From the NCBI GenBank assembly GCA_012510935.1, contig JAAZHB010000153.1, forward strand, positions 1 through 45,704: a stretch of DNA of 45,704 nucleotides, read 5' to 3'. The stretch's first letter is position 1. Each line of letters starts with the position of its first letter. Below the pieces are notes generated by a model. That model saw only the letters and a list, made by a program, of their open reading frames with translations, did not search any database and was not told the DNA's origin. Shown here in pieces: positions 1 through 8,327 of this stretch. The position numbers were made by a program, and so were the translations under genes. The stretch is from Clostridiales bacterium (GTDB taxonomy: Bacteria > Bacillota_A > Clostridia > Peptostreptococcales > Anaerovoracaceae).

Positions 1-742
1 ATTCTTGCATTAATAAACGCAATTCGTCTATTTGAATTTGTCCAGGAGCTATAGGCTTATCATAAGTTGCAAATGAAATGCATGATTTGAAATCTTTGCA
101 TCTATATCGACTGGTTTTGCCGATGTCGCCCATAGAAATGACAATGGAAGGTATATGCAAAACAACACTTGCAAGCGCTTGCCGCAGAATGTCTACATCT
201 TTACTAGAAATGGGCATCATTGCAATTTTTGCTGCATCCGCCCCTAAATTTTGCATGTCCATAAGAATTTTTTTAATAGCTGACTCGCTGAGTGTTTCAT
301 TAAAATTATGATAGGACAGAATAATCTTACTAGGGGACTTGCGTAGTTCTTTAACTAAAGCATTATCATAATTATCTGCCATGTTAAATTCCACATCAAT
401 TGAATCAGCAATATTCATCCTGCTTATTTCCACGAGAAGTTTGGAATAATCGTTAACACCATTCGAATAAAGACCGCCTTCATCAGTCGTTCTAATTGTA
501 ATGATTATTGGAACTTCATTTAGTATTTCTTTTAATTCAATTAAAAGAGATTTGTCCTTGTTATAATCATTACAATATTCATAATAATCTGCCCGCCATT
601 CAACAATATCTGGCTTGCTGGATACTATCTTCATTGCTTCTTCAAGAATTTCATTCTTTGTTTTCTTTGCAATACTCAAAGCAATGGCAGTAGGTGAGGA
701 CTGACCAATATTTAGTTTTCCTATTGTTAGATTTTTTCCCAT
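1..742 (-). CDS. aroD: Type I 3-dehydroquinate dehydratase (3' end cut by window edge)
   Basis: Read on the minus strand from ATG at 742. Class I (Schiff-base) dehydroquinase converts 3-dehydroquinate to 3-dehydroshikimate in the cytoplasmic shikimate pathway. I translated 247 residues without a stop; the family is about 250 residues, so only the last few are missing. Visible family marks are VEWRADYYEY (substrate-binding Glu/Arg strand), PIIITIRTTDEGG, the catalytic-His strand LSYHNF, the Schiff-base lysine in AAKIAMMP, and the C-terminal APGQIQIDELR. An in-frame TAA lies just upstream of the ATG, which fixes the start; the Shine-Dalgarno is weak. It is transcribed divergently from the metal-efflux operon. 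Small plus-strand ORFs inside it are shadows. Confidence 0.93.
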   Translation of the reverse strand, partial: MGKNLTIGKLNIGQSSPTAIALSIAKKTKNEILEEAMKIVSSKPDIVEWRADYYEYCNDYNKDKSLLIELKEILNEVPIIITIRTTDEGGLYSNGVNDYSKLLVEISRMNIADSIDVEFNMADNYDNALVKELRKSPSKIILSYHNFNETLSESAIKKILMDMQNLGADAAKIAMMPISSKDVDILRQALASVVLHIPSIVISMGDIGKTSRYRCKDFKSCISFATYDKPIAPGQIQIDELRLLMQE

Positions 743-830
743 AAATATATTTTAACCTATTTACTTATTCTTTTGAAGTTTTTGCTTTATATGAGATTGT
801 TTAAAATAATTTTAATCAAAGGCTTTCTTT

Positions 831-836
831 TATAAT
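831..836 (+). promoter_or_regulatory. -10 box of the metal-efflux operon
   Basis: A perfect TATAAT at 831-836 abuts and shares one base with the repressor palindrome at 836-865. No good -35 hexamer sits 16-18 bp upstream (only T/A-rich sequence), so basal activity may be weak or the promoter may depend on repressor-induced DNA changes. The -10 is read from sequence; promoter use is inference. Confidence 0.6.
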
Positions 837-865
837 GAACATATGATAATATATTCATATGTTCA
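836..865 (+). promoter_or_regulatory. SmtB/CzrA-type operator (perfect inverted repeat)
   Basis: TGAACATATGA (836-846), an 8-bp spacer, then TCATATGTTCA (855-865): a perfect 11-bp inverted repeat between the -10 box and the ribosome binding site of the ArsR-family gene. The ATATGA...TCATAT core matches the imperfect palindromes bound by SmtB, CzrA and CadC repressors. The position fits repression released by metal binding. Confidence 0.85.
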
Positions 866-885
866 AGTGAATAGGAGGTGCAGCG

Positions 886-1209
886 TTGAGTAATAATGAA
901 ATGAGTACAGATAGATTAATTAAAGATGTAGATGAGGAAGAACTAATTGAACTCGCTGATTTGTTCAAAATGTTCGGTGACTCAACTAGGATAAAGATTC
1001 TATATGATTTATCTGATGGTGAGAAATCCGTTGGAAAGATTTGCGAAGATATTGAAATGAATCAATCAGCTGTTTCACACCAATTGAAACTTCTGAAAGC
1101 CGCTAAGCTTATCAGATATAGAAGAGAAGGCAAGGCGATAATTTATTCATTGGCAGATGATCATGTCAAGACCATTATTGCAATGGGTAAAGAGCATATT
1201 GAAGAATAA
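886..1209 (+). CDS. ArsR/SmtB-family metal-sensing repressor (CzrA/SmtB type)
   Basis: 107-residue winged-helix repressor with a TTG start at 886 served by AGGAGG at 874-879. The recognition helix region reads MNQSAVSHQLKLL, followed by the wing RREGKAIIYSL. The C-terminal helix carries D91-x-H93 and H104-x-x-E107, the exact spacing of the alpha-5 zinc site of SmtB (D/H/H/E; CzrA has D/H/H/H). The alpha-3 cysteines of lead/cadmium CadC sensors are absent (FKMFGDSTR instead of an ELCVC-type motif). It is the first gene of the operon with the HMA protein and the P1B-ATPase and should repress itself at 836-865. Zn(II), perhaps with Co(II), is the likely inducer; Cd(II) sensing is possible. Confidence 0.92.
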   Translation: MSNNEMSTDRLIKDVDEEELIELADLFKMFGDSTRIKILYDLSDGEKSVGKICEDIEMNQSAVSHQLKLLKAAKLIRYRREGKAIIYSLADDHVKTIIAMGKEHIEE

Positions 1210-1250
1210 TTGAAGCTAACGATAATATAATAAGAAATTAGAGGGATAAA

Positions 1251-1469
1251 ATGAAAAAGAAATTTAAACTAGAAAATCTTGATTGTGCAAATTGTGCACA
1301 GAAAATGGAAGACTCAATTAATAAGATAGAGGGTGTTAATGCTGCAACAATTAGTTTTTTAACACTAAAGCTAATTATTGATGCGGATGAAGAGAATTTT
1401 GAAAATATTCTTGATGAAGCACAAAAGAGAATTCACAAGGTTGAAGCTGATTGCAATATTTTAAGATAA
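1251..1469 (+). CDS. Stand-alone HMA heavy-metal-binding protein
   Basis: 72 residues, essentially one ferredoxin-like HMA domain. The metal site is LDCANCAQKME (CxxC, about residues 10-13). A second region, about residues 61-68 (VEADCNIL), adds one Cys and acidic residues. RBS AGAGGG precedes ATG 1251. It lies between the repressor and the ATPase, whose own N-terminus lacks an HMA domain, so it probably takes the place of the ATPase's N-terminal metal-binding domain as a separate chaperone or regulatory subunit. Folds of this family are well known; the subunit role is inference from context. Confidence 0.9.
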   Translation: MKKKFKLENLDCANCAQKMEDSINKIEGVNAATISFLTLKLIIDADEENFENILDEAQKRIHKVEADCNILR

Positions 1470-1493
1470 TTATTATATCCAGGAGGTAAATAT

Positions 1494-3380
1494 ATGACTA
1501 AAAGGTTAGATAAAAAACAGAAATTTACATTCTATCGAATTTGTGTGTCTTTAGTCCTATTCTTTGCACTTATGATAATTGAGCATACGAATTACTTCAA
1601 TCTAGATAATAAGATAATGTTTGTCTTATACTTGGTCCCATACCTTGTTGGTGGAGGAGATGTAGTAAAAGATTCTATAAGAGGAATAATTAATTTGCAA
1701 ATGCTTGATGAGAAATTCCTTATGACTATTGCTACTGTTGGAGCTTTTGCAACCGGTCAATACAGCGAAGGTGTTGCAGTAATTCTATTCTATCAGGTAG
1801 GAGAGTTTTTCCAAGATTATGCTGTTGGAAAATCAAGAAATTCTATTCAGGCTCTTTTGAACATTGCTCCTGAATATGCAAATGTTGTATCTGAGGATGG
1901 AAGCATAGCAGTGGTCGATCCTGAAGATGTAAAGATAGGAGACATTCTTCTCGTTAAACCTGGTGAGAAGTTCCCTATAGACGGAACAGTTATTGAAGGT
2001 AGTGGTTTAATTAATACTTCAGCATTAACTGGAGAGTCAATGCCACGAGATGTGAACAAGGGTGATGAGGTATTTTCAGGATGCATCAATGGTGACAGTC
2101 CAATTATAATTGTTGCCGACAAAGTATATGATGATTCAACAGTTGCCGTTATTTTGGAGATGGTTGAGAATGCATCTTCTAGAAAATCCAAGACCGAAGC
2201 TTTCATTACTAGATTCGCGAAATATTATACGCCGATTGTAGTTGGCGGAGCGCTTCTTCTAGCCGTTATTCCTCCATTTTTCACTGGAGAAATATCTACA
2301 TGGATACTAAGAGCATGTACGTTTCTTGTAATTAGTTGCCCATGTGCACTCGTAATATCTATTCCTTTAAGTTTTTTCTGCGGAATAGGGGCGGCATCAC
2401 GTGAAGGTATTTTGATAAAAGGCTCGAACTATCTTGAAATATTAGGCCAAATGAGTACTCTTGTTTCAGATAAAACTGGTACTTTGACAGAGGGAACTTT
2501 CAAAATTTCAAGTATTAATTCTTCTAGCAAATATTCCAAAGAAGAGTTGCTCAAAATTGCAGCTTCCATTGAAGCATTGTCAACTCATCCAATAGCTGTA
2601 TCGATATGCTCATCCTTTGAAGGTGAGAAATATGAGGCTCTTGATGTAGTTAATGTTCCAGGAAAGGGAATTACTGCAATCATTAATGGTAAGAAAGCAC
2701 TTGCTGGAAATGTTGCACTTCTAGAAGAAAATAGCATAGAGACACATGGTGTAGAAACCAACGGAACTTGCGTCTATGTTGCATATGATAATGATTTTGT
2801 CGGAAGTATAGAAGTAAGTGACCACATAAAAAATGAAGCAGCTGAATCTATAGAAGAGCTATATGATGCTGGTTTAAAGAATATTGTAATGCTAACAGGC
2901 GACAACGAGCAAAGTGCAGCAAGGGTTGCGAGTGAACTTGGAATTAAGGATTTTAGATTCAGCCTGTTGCCACAAGATAAAGTAACTGTGTTTGAAGAGA
3001 TTCTTGAGGATACACATATAAGAAACCCTAAAGAGAAGGTTGCATTCGTTGGAGATGGAATTAATGATGCGCCGGTGTTATCTAGAGCAGATGTTGGTAT
3101 TGCAATGGGATCACTTGGTTCTGATGCTGCTATTGAAGCTGCAGATGTGGTAATTATGGATGATCAGTTAAGCAAAATTCCGATTGCCTTAAAAATTGCT
3201 CATAAAATAATGCGTATTTCGAAAATGAATATTGTATTTGCAATTGGTATAAAAGTGTTATTCCTTATATTAGGAGCTTTGGGTATTGCTGGAATGTGGG
3301 CAGCAGTTTTTGCGGATGTAGGTGTAGCTGTAATATGTATTCTGAATTCAATGAGGTGCCTTAAGAAACAAAAAGCTTGA
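1494..3380 (+). CDS. cadA: Zn2+/Cd2+/Pb2+-exporting P1B-type ATPase
   Basis: 628-residue heavy-metal pump of the CadA/ZntA (P1B-2) group, exporting divalent soft metals across the cytoplasmic membrane. There is no N-terminal HMA domain; that is encoded by the preceding gene. Seen in order: N-terminal TM helices (about 15-55, 75-105), actuator loop TGES (179-182), the metal-site motif CPC (282-284), phosphorylation site DKTGT (326-330), STHPIA (the nucleotide-binding HP motif), hinge GDGINDAP (about 520-527), and a last helix pair with a Lys (IGIKVLFL) and Asp (FADVGV), the residues that mark zinc/cadmium-type pumps. RBS AGGAGG precedes ATG 1494. Last gene of the metal operon; I see no clear terminator before the rimP leader. 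Confidence 0.93.
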   Translation: MTKRLDKKQKFTFYRICVSLVLFFALMIIEHTNYFNLDNKIMFVLYLVPYLVGGGDVVKDSIRGIINLQMLDEKFLMTIATVGAFATGQYSEGVAVILFYQVGEFFQDYAVGKSRNSIQALLNIAPEYANVVSEDGSIAVVDPEDVKIGDILLVKPGEKFPIDGTVIEGSGLINTSALTGESMPRDVNKGDEVFSGCINGDSPIIIVADKVYDDSTVAVILEMVENASSRKSKTEAFITRFAKYYTPIVVGGALLLAVIPPFFTGEISTWILRACTFLVISCPCALVISIPLSFFCGIGAASREGILIKGSNYLEILGQMSTLVSDKTGTLTEGTFKISSINSSSKYSKEELLKIAASIEALSTHPIAVSICSSFEGEKYEALDVVNVPGKGITAIINGKKALAGNVALLEENSIETHGVETNGTCVYVAYDNDFVGSIEVSDHIKNEAAESIEELYDAGLKNIVMLTGDNEQSAARVASELGIKDFRFSLLPQDKVTVFEEILEDTHIRNPKEKVAFVGDGINDAPVLSRADVGIAMGSLGSDAAIEAADVVIMDDQLSKIPIALKIAHKIMRISKMNIVFAIGIKVLFLILGALGIAGMWAAVFADVGVAVICILNSMRCLKKQKA

Positions 3381-3402
3381 TTTTTAAAGGCTAATAGAGT
3401 AT

Positions 3403-3408
3403 TATAAT
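3403..3408 (+). promoter_or_regulatory. Candidate promoter of the rimP-nusA-infB operon
   Basis: TATAAT at 3403-3408, with only a T-rich TTTTTA at 3381-3386 (16-bp spacer) as possible -35. Transcription would start near 3415, giving a leader of about 75 nt that contains the hairpin at 3433-3460. The -10 is clear; the -35 is poor. Confidence 0.5.
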
Positions 3409-3432
3409 TAAAGAATTAGTAAGTTATATCGC

Positions 3433-3460
3433 GGAAGAGTGGGCAAAAGTCCACTCTTTC
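3433..3460 (+). promoter_or_regulatory. Hairpin in the rimP-nusA leader
   Basis: Bases 3433-3442 (GGAAGAGTGG read with its neighbours) pair with 3451-3460 (CCACTCTTTC) around an 8-nt loop; eight Watson-Crick pairs plus a closing G-U and G-C. A similar GAGTGGG/CCCACTC stem is common ahead of rimP (ylxS) in Firmicutes. It is not followed by a long U-tract, so it could be an RNA regulatory stem or a weak attenuator rather than a full terminator for cadA. Confidence 0.6.
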
Positions 3461-3491
3461 AGTTATATTATGAGAAATATATGGAGGAAGC

Positions 3492-3971
3492 ATGGCAAAA
3501 AACGAAGTATGCTCAAGAATTCAGAACCTTTTGGATGAATTTTTAGAAGATAAGCAACTTGAGACCTATCTTATTCAATTTAAGAAAGAGGGACCAGAAT
3601 GGAAGTTGAAGGTTTTCTTAGATAAACCTGAAGGTGCTGACGCAGAATATGTTGGAATAGATGAGTGTGAAGAAGTTACAAGGTTCATAAATGCGAAGCT
3701 TGATGAGGACGACTTCATTGATCAGAAATATGTTCTAGAGGTATCTTCGCCAGGTTTAGATAGAGAACTAATTAAGGACTCAGATTACAGAAGATTTAAA
3801 GGAAGTCTTGTTGAAGTTAAGCTTTATGAACAAATTAATGGTAACAAGAATTATGAAGGAAAGCTTGTAGGAAAAGAGAATGATGTAGTTACAGTTGAAC
3901 TTGAAGATGGAAGTCAACTAGAGCTACCAGAGAATAAGATTTCTAAGATTAATTTATCAGTAGTATTTTAG
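3492..3971 (+). CDS. rimP: Ribosome maturation factor RimP
   Basis: 159 residues, normal length for RimP (YlxS/YhbC), the cytoplasmic factor that helps assemble the 30S subunit early in 16S 3' domain maturation. Family marks: VFLDKPEGADAEYVGIDECEEVTR (two-part in the N-terminal domain), YVLEVSSPGLDREL (the conserved E-SSPG-R motif, about residues 79-92), and a C-terminal SH3-like barrel ending with ENKISKINL. ATG 3492 is preceded by GGAGG. First gene of the classic rimP-nusA-ylxR-infB operon, 8 nt ahead of nusA. Confidence 0.96.
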   Translation: MAKNEVCSRIQNLLDEFLEDKQLETYLIQFKKEGPEWKLKVFLDKPEGADAEYVGIDECEEVTRFINAKLDEDDFIDQKYVLEVSSPGLDRELIKDSDYRRFKGSLVEVKLYEQINGNKNYEGKLVGKENDVVTVELEDGSQLELPENKISKINLSVVF

Positions 3972-3979
3972 GAGGAAAT

Positions 3980-5110
3980 ATGAATAAGGAATTTCTAGAC
4001 GCGCTATCAGATATTGAAAGAGAGAAAAATGTCTCTAAGGAAGAAATAATTACAGCAATTGAAGAAGCTGTAGAAAATGCATATAAGAAGAATTACGGAC
4101 CTTCAAATGTCAGAGTAATAGTTGACAGAGAAACTGGCGAAGTAATTGTTCTTATGGGTAAGGAAGTTGTTGAAGAAGTATTTGATGATATGACAGAGGT
4201 ATCCTTAGAGGAAGCAAAGTCGTACAATGAAGAATATGAGATAGGCGACAACATCGAATATCAAATAGATCCTAAGGATTTTGGCAGAATTGCTGCCCAA
4301 GGTGCAAAGCAGATTGTTGTGCAGAAGATTAGAGAGGCTGAGAGAACAAACTCGTTCAACGAGTACGTTGATAAGAAGGGTGAGATTATTTCTGGAAAAG
4401 TTGAAAGAATCAATAATGGAACTCTACTTGTATCCTTTGGTAATACAGAAGGTATAATCCCAGCAGCTGAGCAGGTAACAACTGAGCACTATAAGATTGG
4501 CGATAGAATTAAAGTCTATGTAATGGATGTAAAGAAGGAAAACAAAGGGCCACAGGTAATTCTCTCAAGATCACATCCGGGACTTGTAAGAGGACTGTTT
4601 GAACTTGAGATTCCAGAGATATCAGATGGAACTGTTGAAATCAAAGGAGTTGCAAGAGAAGCAGGCTCAAGAACAAAGATTGCCGTATATTCAACAGATG
4701 AGAATGTTGACCCTGTTGGAGCTTGTGTGGGAAATAGAGGATCTAGAGTTCAGAACATAAGTGATGAACTCAATGGCGAGAAGATTGATATTATTGTATG
4801 GGACGAAGATCCAGCTGTATTTATTAGTAATGTACTTAGACCTGCAATTGTTGAAGGCGTATACATTAATGAGGATGAGAAAATGGCCACAGCAGTAGTT
4901 CCTGAACAGCAGTTATCTCTTGCGATTGGTAAGGAAGGTCAGAATGTAAGACTTGCTGCTAGAGTAAGTGGTTGGAAGATAGATATTAAGAGTAACTCAC
5001 AGCTTGAAAGTAGCGGATTTGCCTTTGATGAATATGAAGATCCAGAAGACGAAGAAGTAACAGTAGATCTTCAAGATGAGACTGAAGTAGAAGAGACAGT
5101 ATCAGAGTAG
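3980..5110 (+). CDS. nusA: Transcription termination/antitermination factor NusA
   Basis: 376 residues: N-terminal RNA-polymerase-binding domain (1-125), S1 domain (about 133-200; GEIISGKVERINNGTLLVSFG), then two KH domains (about 225-350) with the GNRGSRVQNI and GKEGQNVRLAARV loops. The C-terminus is an acidic tail rich in Glu and Asp after a short spacer; the AR repeats of proteobacterial NusA are absent, as usual in Firmicutes. It pauses RNA polymerase, aids intrinsic termination and couples to rRNA antitermination. RBS AGGAGG directly after the rimP stop. Confidence 0.97.
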   Translation: MNKEFLDALSDIEREKNVSKEEIITAIEEAVENAYKKNYGPSNVRVIVDRETGEVIVLMGKEVVEEVFDDMTEVSLEEAKSYNEEYEIGDNIEYQIDPKDFGRIAAQGAKQIVVQKIREAERTNSFNEYVDKKGEIISGKVERINNGTLLVSFGNTEGIIPAAEQVTTEHYKIGDRIKVYVMDVKKENKGPQVILSRSHPGLVRGLFELEIPEISDGTVEIKGVAREAGSRTKIAVYSTDENVDPVGACVGNRGSRVQNISDELNGEKIDIIVWDEDPAVFISNVLRPAIVEGVYINEDEKMATAVVPEQQLSLAIGKEGQNVRLAARVSGWKIDIKSNSQLESSGFAFDEYEDPEDEEVTVDLQDETEVEETVSE

Positions 5111-5117
5111 TTTCGAA

Positions 5118-5423
5118 ATGGAAAGTAGAGTGAACAAAGATACAAGGCCTATGCGCAGATGCCTCGGTTGTAACAAATCATTCTCACAAGATTCGTTGAT
5201 ACGAATGACTCTAATAGATAATAGGATTATTATTGATAGAGATTGCAAGAATGACGGAAGAGGGTTTTATCTGTGTAAATGCGAAGAGTGCATTTCATTG
5301 GCTTTTAAGAAGAAAGCATTTAATCGAGCATGTAAATGTCAACTAGACTTAAAGATGCTTGATGAATTACATAGTGATTTAATCACAGAACTTGTAGGAG
5401 GTAACGAATGTCAAAGAAGATAA
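5118..5423 (+). CDS. rnpM: YlxR/RnpM (DUF448) RNase P modulator
   Basis: 101 residues with the DUF448 signature: RPMRRCLGCNKSF near the N-terminus, then DGRGFYLC and a paired Cys region, followed by KKKAFNRA. In Bacillus subtilis the homologue (YlxR, renamed RnpM) binds RNase P RNA and modulates its activity; that role is from the family, not from this sequence. Its last 16 nt overlap infB (5408-5423), indicating translational coupling. The L7Ae-like ylxQ gene that usually follows ylxR in Firmicutes is missing here. Confidence 0.92.
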   Translation: MESRVNKDTRPMRRCLGCNKSFSQDSLIRMTLIDNRIIIDRDCKNDGRGFYLCKCEECISLAFKKKAFNRACKCQLDLKMLDELHSDLITELVGGNECQRR

Positions 5424-8323
5424 GTGATATTACAAAGAGTCTTGACATTTCTTTTCAGGAATTGAAGAAATATGCAATTAAACTTGGGATAGAGCTTAGT
5501 AGTGCTAGAGGATCAGTTGAATCGTCTGACGCTGAGAGACTTGAGAGTACTGTCAGAATGATGAAGGGTGATTTCAACTCCAACTCAGGCTCTAACAGAC
5601 CTAAGATTAAGGCTGTGCCAATTATTGGCAAGACACATGCAGCTAAGCCTGCAGATAACAATGAGGACGCTGAGAAGGATTCAAAGGCTGAATCAAAAGA
5701 AGTATCAGAAGATAATTCAAAAGAAGATGCTAAAACAGCAGAGATTTCTTCAGATAAGCCTGTTGACACAGAAAAAGCAGAGAAGAAAGAGAAGACAGAC
5801 AAAGAAGTTAAGATTGAAAAGACTGAGAACAAGTCTTCAGATAAGGCTGGAAAAACTGATTCAAAGGCTGAGACTAAAGAGAAAGAGTCTGCTGCCGCTA
5901 GGAAAACTGATAAAGCAGACAAGGTTGAAAAGGCAGAGAAGAAGGCCGATAAGGCTGACAGCGAAGATAAGAAGAAAGCTGACAACAAGGAAAAATCATC
6001 AAAAACTGGTTCTAAGGAGCCTTATGTTAACGCGCCAAATAGACCTATGCGTTTCAAGAAAATTATTGATGTAAATGATATTAAGGAAGAACCAAAAGCA
6101 AAGCCTGTTCGTAAAGTTAGAAATGAGGATAAGTCAGATAAGACTGATAACAAGGAACGTAGAGGCTCAAGGGATAGAAACGACCGTGGCGATAAGAATA
6201 ATAGCCGTAATGGTGGAAAGTCAGACAACAGAAACGATAATAAGAGACAGGGCGATAGACCTAACAAGGATAGAGCATCTTTTTCAAAGGATAAGCCAAG
6301 AGATGATAATCATAAGCCACATTCAAAGCCTTCACAGAAGAGCGGTGGTTCTGATTCAGCTCCTGTTGATACAAAGACAAAAGGCAAGAGAAAGAAAATC
6401 TTTGAAAACAACGATAAGAACAAAGAGAATCAGAGTAGATATAATGATGGCCCTGGAAAGAATGCTCCTCGTCGTGGTTTCGAAGCCCGTTCTCTAGAGA
6501 AGCATGTTCGTGGTAAGCACAAGAACAAGCCAAAGGAAGAAGTTGAACAGCCAATTGAGGAACTTCTACCAGAAGGTACAATTGCAGTAAAGGTTCCAAT
6601 TACTGTTGCCGGACTTTCAGAGCAAGCAGAGATTTCATCAAGCATGATTATTATGACAATGATGAAGAACGGAGTTATGGTAACTCTTAACCAGATTCTT
6701 GATAAGGATACTGTTGAGATGCTCGGCTTAGACCTTGGTATCAATATCGTTGTTACTGAGGAAGAAGAAGAGGTTGTTGAAGAAGGAATCGATACTCGTG
6801 AGGACAACGAGAAAGAACTTCTTCCTAGACCACCAATTATTACTGTTATGGGTCACGTTGACCATGGTAAAACTTCGCTACTTGATGCAATTAGAACAAC
6901 AAATGTAACAGCTGGCGAGTCAGGTGGAATTACTCAGCACATTGGTGCATCAGAAGTTACTATTAATGGCAAGAAAATTGTATTTTTGGACACACCAGGT
7001 CACGAAGCATTTACTACAATGAGAGCTAGAGGTGCTCAAATCACTGATATCGCAGTTCTTGTAGTTGCAGCCGACGATTCTGTAAAGCCTCAGACTATTG
7101 AGTCAATCAGTCATGCCAAGGCAGCTGGAGTTCCAATTATTGTAGCAATTAATAAGATTGATAAGCCAGGCGCAAATTTAGACAAGGTAAAGAAGGATCT
7201 TAGTGAGCATGGAGTTCTTGTTGAGGATTGGGGTGGAGATGTAATCTCTGTACCGGTATCTGCAAAGAAGGGCACTGGAATTACAGACCTTCTAGAGATG
7301 ATTCTTCTTCAGGCAGAAGTTCTAGAGCTAAAGGCAAATCCTAATAGACTTGCTTCAGGTACTGTTATTGAAGCTAGACTAGATAAGGCAAAGGGCCCTA
7401 TTGCAACCTTGCTCGTTACTAATGGTACTCTAAAAACAGGACAGAGCGTTGTAGCTGGTACATGTTCTGGCAAAATCAGAGTTATGACAAATTATAAAGG
7501 CGATGTTATCCGCAAGGCTACACCTGCTACAGCTGTCGAGATTCTTGGACTCTCAGATGTTCCAATGTCTGGAGACACATTCAATGTTATAAAAGATGAT
7601 AAGGTTGCTAGAGAAATTGCTTCAAATAGACTTGAAAAGTTAAGAGAGGATGTACTTGCAAAGAATGCAAGTAGAACTCTTGAGAAGTTATTCTCAGAAA
7701 TTCAAGAAGGCGAGTTTAAGGAACTTAACCTTATTGTAAAGGGCGATGTTCAAGGTTCTGTAGGCGCAATTATTCAGTCACTTGAGAAGCTTGATACTCC
7801 TGAAGTTAAGATTCGCGTAATTCACTCAGGCGTAGGTACTGTAAACGAGTCTGATGTAACACTTGCAGAGACCTCTAATGCGATTATTATCGGATTTAAT
7901 GTTAGACCAACAACCGCAGTAATGAACCAAGCAAATGATGCTGAAGTAGAGATAAGACTATATAGAGTTATCTATAATATCATTGATGATATTCAGGATG
8001 CTATGAAGGGAATGCTTGATCCTGAATTTAAGGAAGTCGTTCTTGGTAAGGCAGAAGTAAGAGATCTCTTCAAGGTTCCAAACATTGGGGTTGTTGCAGG
8101 TACATATGTTACTGAAGGAAAGATGCAAAGAAATGCTCAGATTAGACTTGTAAGAGATGGTATTGTAGTTCATGAAGGCTTAATATCATCACTTAAGAGA
8201 TTTAAGGATGATGCTAAGGAAGTTGCTGCGGGCTATGAGTGTGGTCTTGGTATTGAGAAATACAATGATCTCAAACCTGGCGATGTTATCGAATGCTTCA
8301 CTATGGTTGAGGTAGAAAGGTAA
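5408..8323 (+). CDS. infB: Translation initiation factor IF-2
   Basis: 971 residues, about 250 longer than B. subtilis IF-2. An IF2_N-like segment (about 1-50) is followed by a long disordered region (about 55-385), first Lys/Glu/Asp/Ala rich, then Arg/Asn/Asp/Gly rich. A second IF2_N module follows (about 390-450; IAVKVPITVAGLSEQAEI), then the GTPase domain with GHVDHGKT (482-489), DTPGHEAF and NKIDKP, then domains II-IV with the fMet-tRNA-binding C-terminal barrel. It delivers initiator tRNA and promotes subunit joining. ATG 5408 has a strong GGAGG inside the end of rnpM. Several long ORFs in other frames (5455-6807) are by-products of the biased linker codons. Confidence 0.97.
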   Translation: MSKKISDITKSLDISFQELKKYAIKLGIELSSARGSVESSDAERLESTVRMMKGDFNSNSGSNRPKIKAVPIIGKTHAAKPADNNEDAEKDSKAESKEVSEDNSKEDAKTAEISSDKPVDTEKAEKKEKTDKEVKIEKTENKSSDKAGKTDSKAETKEKESAAARKTDKADKVEKAEKKADKADSEDKKKADNKEKSSKTGSKEPYVNAPNRPMRFKKIIDVNDIKEEPKAKPVRKVRNEDKSDKTDNKERRGSRDRNDRGDKNNSRNGGKSDNRNDNKRQGDRPNKDRASFSKDKPRDDNHKPHSKPSQKSGGSDSAPVDTKTKGKRKKIFENNDKNKENQSRYNDGPGKNAPRRGFEARSLEKHVRGKHKNKPKEEVEQPIEELLPEGTIAVKVPITVAGLSEQAEISSSMIIMTMMKNGVMVTLNQILDKDTVEMLGLDLGINIVVTEEEEEVVEEGIDTREDNEKELLPRPPIITVMGHVDHGKTSLLDAIRTTNVTAGESGGITQHIGASEVTINGKKIVFLDTPGHEAFTTMRARGAQITDIAVLVVAADDSVKPQTIESISHAKAAGVPIIVAINKIDKPGANLDKVKKDLSEHGVLVEDWGGDVISVPVSAKKGTGITDLLEMILLQAEVLELKANPNRLASGTVIEARLDKAKGPIATLLVTNGTLKTGQSVVAGTCSGKIRVMTNYKGDVIRKATPATAVEILGLSDVPMSGDTFNVIKDDKVAREIASNRLEKLREDVLAKNASRTLEKLFSEIQEGEFKELNLIVKGDVQGSVGAIIQSLEKLDTPEVKIRVIHSGVGTVNESDVTLAETSNAIIIGFNVRPTTAVMNQANDAEVEIRLYRVIYNIIDDIQDAMKGMLDPEFKEVVLGKAEVRDLFKVPNIGVVAGTYVTEGKMQRNAQIRLVRDGIVVHEGLISSLKRFKDDAKEVAAGYECGLGIEKYNDLKPGDVIECFTMVEVER

Positions 8324-8327
8324 ACAT

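Noticed and set aside
78..693. Small plus-strand ORFs of 77 and 61 residues
   Set aside because: They lie antisense within aroD, which has clear dehydroquinase motifs; no RBS or homology.
5455..6807. Long overlapping ORFs on both strands, up to 177 residues
   Set aside because: Shadow frames of the Lys/Glu/Asp-rich IF-2 linker; the Ser/Leu/Phe- or Arg/Leu/Gln-rich products are what such codons give in other frames.
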